A DNA stretch of 64,000 nt. It comes from Anaerolineae bacterium. Its GTDB lineage: Bacteria; Chloroflexota; Anaerolineae; Aggregatilineales; JAFGMM01. Location: positions 783,005 to 847,004 of the forward strand of contig JAOSJO010000001.1 of NCBI GenBank assembly GCA_027494055.1, read 5' to 3'. The position numbers and the translations under genes are program-made. Position 1 is the first letter of the stretch. The number at the start of each line of letters is the position of its first letter. A model generated the notes under the pieces. The model was not told where the DNA came from. It was given only the letters and a program-made list of their open reading frames with translations, and ran no database searches. This document shows, piece after piece, positions 62,073 through 64,000 of this stretch.

Positions 62073-63206
62073 TCAGACCGGGTTTCCCCGCAGCGCGTCC
62101 GCATAGGCGTCGAGCGTCTGGCGGGCGGTGCGCGTCCAGCTAAACCCCGCCGCCTGGGCGAGGCCCTCCGCGCGCAGCTTCTCGTGGAGGTCGTCCTGCG
62201 TGATCGTCGCCAGGATCGCGCCGGCCAGCGCGCGGCTGTCCTCCGGCGCGATGAGGAACCCCGCCCCGCCGACCACCTCCGGCATGGCGGATGCGTCCAT
62301 CGCGATCACTGGCGTGCCGCACGCCATCGCCTCCAGCGGCGGGAGGCCAAACCCCTCGTAGAGCGACGGGAATACAAACGACCGGGCCATGCGCAGCAGG
62401 GCGGGCTTGTCCGCTTCATCGACCCAGCCGATAAAGCGCACGCAGTCGTCCAGCCCCAGCGCGCGGATGTGCCGACGCAGCGGCGGGAAGCGCGCGCTCG
62501 CCCCCTCCAGCTCCTTGCCCGCCAGCAGCAGCGGCGCGTCGTCGCCGACGCCCTTCTGCACGTAGCTGTACGCCACCAGCAGCGCCTCCAGGTTCTTGCG
62601 CACGTCGAACCCGCCCAGGTAGAGCACGTAGGTCTCCGGGAGGTTGTACTTCGCGCGCACGGCCTGCTCGCGCGCGGGGTCGCGTTCGGCGGTGAAGCCC
62701 GGCCCGGCAGCAAGGTAGACCGTGCGCACGCGCGCGCCCGGCACGCCGAGCCGCGCCAGGATGTCGGCGCGCGCCGCGTCCGAGTCGGTGAGCACAACAG
62801 CCGCGCCGCGCGTGGCCGCGCTCACCAGCGCGGTGTACGCGCGCGCGAGGGGGCCGCCGCGGTACGCTTTCAGCGCGAGGGGGATCACATCGTGCACCGT
62901 CACCACGAAAGGCGCGGGCGCGCCCAGCGGCGGCGCCCAGTAGGGGACGTGAATCAGGTCCGCGTCGGCGCAGGCCGCCGGGAACACGCGCTGCTCGAAC
63001 CACGCCTTGCCGGGGTGCCCGCCGATGCGGGGCGCGCGCACGCGCACCGACACGCGCTCCGGGACGCCCGCCAGCGGGCGCGGGGCGACCAGCGTCGCCT
63101 GGAGGTCAGGCGCGAGGTCGAGCAGCGCGGGCAGCAGGTTGCGCAGGTATTGGCCGCTGCCCGTGTTGGGTTGGTCCCAGAACCAGGCGTTGATGGCGAC
63201 ACGCAT
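62073..63206 (-). CDS. Glycosyltransferase family 4 (group 1)
   Basis: 377 residues of GT-B fold. Opening RVAINAWFWDQPNTGSGQYL and FVVTVHDVIPLALKAYRGGP are typical of mannosyl- or rhamnosyl-transferase-like members. ETYVLYLGGFDVRKNLEALL, FVFPSLYEGFGLPPLEAMAC with GTPVIAMDASAMPEV holds the E-x7-E donor-sugar motif. It would build surface or extracellular glycan. ATG 63206 lies five bases after the stop of the Thr/Pro-rich gene, so they share a message. Together with the GT9 and ligase genes it suggests this neighbourhood makes a cell-surface polymer. Confidence 0.92.
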   Translation of the reverse strand: MRVAINAWFWDQPNTGSGQYLRNLLPALLDLAPDLQATLVAPRPLAGVPERVSVRVRAPRIGGHPGKAWFEQRVFPAACADADLIHVPYWAPPLGAPAPFVVTVHDVIPLALKAYRGGPLARAYTALVSAATRGAAVVLTDSDAARADILARLGVPGARVRTVYLAAGPGFTAERDPAREQAVRAKYNLPETYVLYLGGFDVRKNLEALLVAYSYVQKGVGDDAPLLLAGKELEGASARFPPLRRHIRALGLDDCVRFIGWVDEADKPALLRMARSFVFPSLYEGFGLPPLEAMACGTPVIAMDASAMPEVVGGAGFLIAPEDSRALAGAILATITQDDLHEKLRAEGLAQAAGFSWTRTARQTLDAYADALRGNPV

Positions 63207-63211
63207 CGCGA

Positions 63212-64000
63212 CTAGGTGTCCTCCCGGACGACGAAACGCGCGCGGGCGGCCAGCGTGTCGGTGAGGAAGAACTGGATTTCGTAGTCGCCCGCGACGTACC
63301 CGCCTTCGGGCCGGCAGAAGAAGTAAAAGCCCCACCCATCGCGCTCGCTGCTCCACCGGCGCGACTCCGCGCCGATCAGCGCGCCATCGCGGTAGAGCAC
63401 CGACGTCCACGACAGGCCCCAGTCAATCGCGCGGTGTTCGAAGAACACGTAGATGCATGTGAAGCCGGGCGCGAACCGCGTGCCGGGATCGATGGGCGTG
63501 CGCCGCGTGGTGATGCGCGTCGCGAGCGCGTAGATCGTCATGCTCGCTTCGGGGTCCGGCGTCACGAAAGAACGCACCGGCGTCACCGTCGCGGGCAGGC
63601 GCAGCTGGCGTCGCGGAGGGCGTGGGGGTGACGGTCTCGGTCGGTGTGGTCGTCGGTGTCGGCGAAACCGTCGGGGTCAGGGTGGTGGTCGGCGTCGCCG
63701 TGCGGGTCGCCGTAGCCGTCGTCGGCGGCGTGAACGGCAGCAGGATGATCGGCGGCGCGGTCGGCGTGAGGCGCACCCCGAAGCCGGTGAGGGTCCGCAC
63801 CGGCGTGGGCGACGGCGTCAGGGTCGCGGTTGGGGTGCGCGTCGGCGTCCGGGTTGGCGTGACGGTGGGGGTGGCTGTTGGCGTGCGCGTGGGCGTCAGG
63901 CTCGGCGTGCGGCTGGGTGTATCGGTGGCGGTCGGGCTGGGCGTGGCGGTCCGGCTCGGCGTCGCCAATGCGGTCCGCGGTGGCCGTCGGGGTGGATGTG
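63212..64000 (-). CDS. Thr/Pro-rich surface protein (partial at right edge, one frameshift)
   Basis: The N-terminus lies beyond the window. The visible part begins with long Thr/Pro repeats ([19 protein letters not shown] and similar), a spaced, likely glycosylated linker. A short hydrophobic piece ([15 protein letters not shown]) and more Thr/Pro follow. After a frame slip near 63595 comes a compact domain, [40 protein letters not shown] and [19 protein letters not shown]. That domain is Ig-like, about 110 residues, similar in form to extracellular beta domains of unknown ligand. Its stop is five bases ahead of the GT4 gene start. Confidence 0.75.

Overview
The window reads as a chromosomal segment of a high-G+C bacterium, most likely a member of the Chloroflexota (Anaerolineae-like). 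This is an inference. It rests on menaquinone genes, a KamA-family radical SAM enzyme, uroporphyrinogen-decarboxylase-like proteins, lipoproteins with WD40-like propellers, Thr/Pro-rich surface proteins, a type 2-like IleRS behind a T-box, and several families of dispersed palindromic repeats. No rRNA is present to settle it. About 26 of roughly 62 genes are split by single-base frameshifts, often in homopolymers, while both halves stay well conserved. I read most of these as assembly or sequencing errors rather than gene death. Two exceptions (3050-3571 and the A+T-richer stretch 16794-18150) look multiply broken.

Layout. 1-2236: NitT/TauT-type ABC importer (binding protein cut by the left edge, ATPase, permease). 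2332-4480: UbiE/MenG and MenA, with a broken hypothetical gene between them. 4540-4974: promoter, short leader, terminator and a cold-shock gene. 5050-10215: hydroxyisobutyrate dehydrogenase family, ruvC, yebC, a hotdog thioesterase, and a large membrane protein with an exonuclease/phosphatase-like domain. 10565-10636: tRNA-Glu. 10792-15364: fabF-fabH, Sir2 deacetylase, UroD-like protein. 15416-16669: tyrS. 16794-18150: decayed island with TPR remains. 18212-21819: compact minus-strand operon (DUF362 protein, metallophosphoesterase, alpha/beta hydrolase, quinone reductase). 21922-26619: Ca2+/H+ antiporter, second UroD-like protein, cupin, cysH and an epimerase. 26976-32775: SH3/LysM secreted protein, UbiA prenyltransferase, surE, KamA-family protein, HhH membrane protein. 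32891-36278: Big_5/WD40 protein and a two-gene permease unit. 36377-38789: folate/pterin cluster (PCD, folK, folB, folE), with a MITE-like insertion at the folB start codon. 39138-44336: BMP-type nucleoside/sugar ABC importer. Its binding protein carries a C-terminal CxxCH (haem c-like) domain. 44504-45702: IS4-family insertion sequence inside a dispersed repeat. 45861-49358: peroxiredoxin, GNAT, degenerate ImmA/IrrE-like protein, DUF348/G5 lipoprotein. 49389-53703: glycoside-hydrolase-like/O-antigen-ligase fusion and a GT9 glycosyltransferase. 53741-57587: T-box and ileS. 57722-60423: tight operon of ECF sigma, anti-sigma, dithiol oxidoreductase, ferredoxin, small coiled-coil protein, OsmC and DUF1858. 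60510-64000: GAF protein, lipoprotein, GT4 glycosyltransferase, and a Thr/Pro-rich protein running off the right edge.

The most interesting points are these: the BMP binding protein fused to a CxxCH domain; the ~299-bp mobile element that split folB from its ribosome-binding site with a clear 8-bp target duplication; the ECF-sigma-led redox operon; the glycoside hydrolase/O-antigen ligase fusion; and repeated promoter-hairpin-gene arrangements ahead of csp, fabF and the kamA-like gene.
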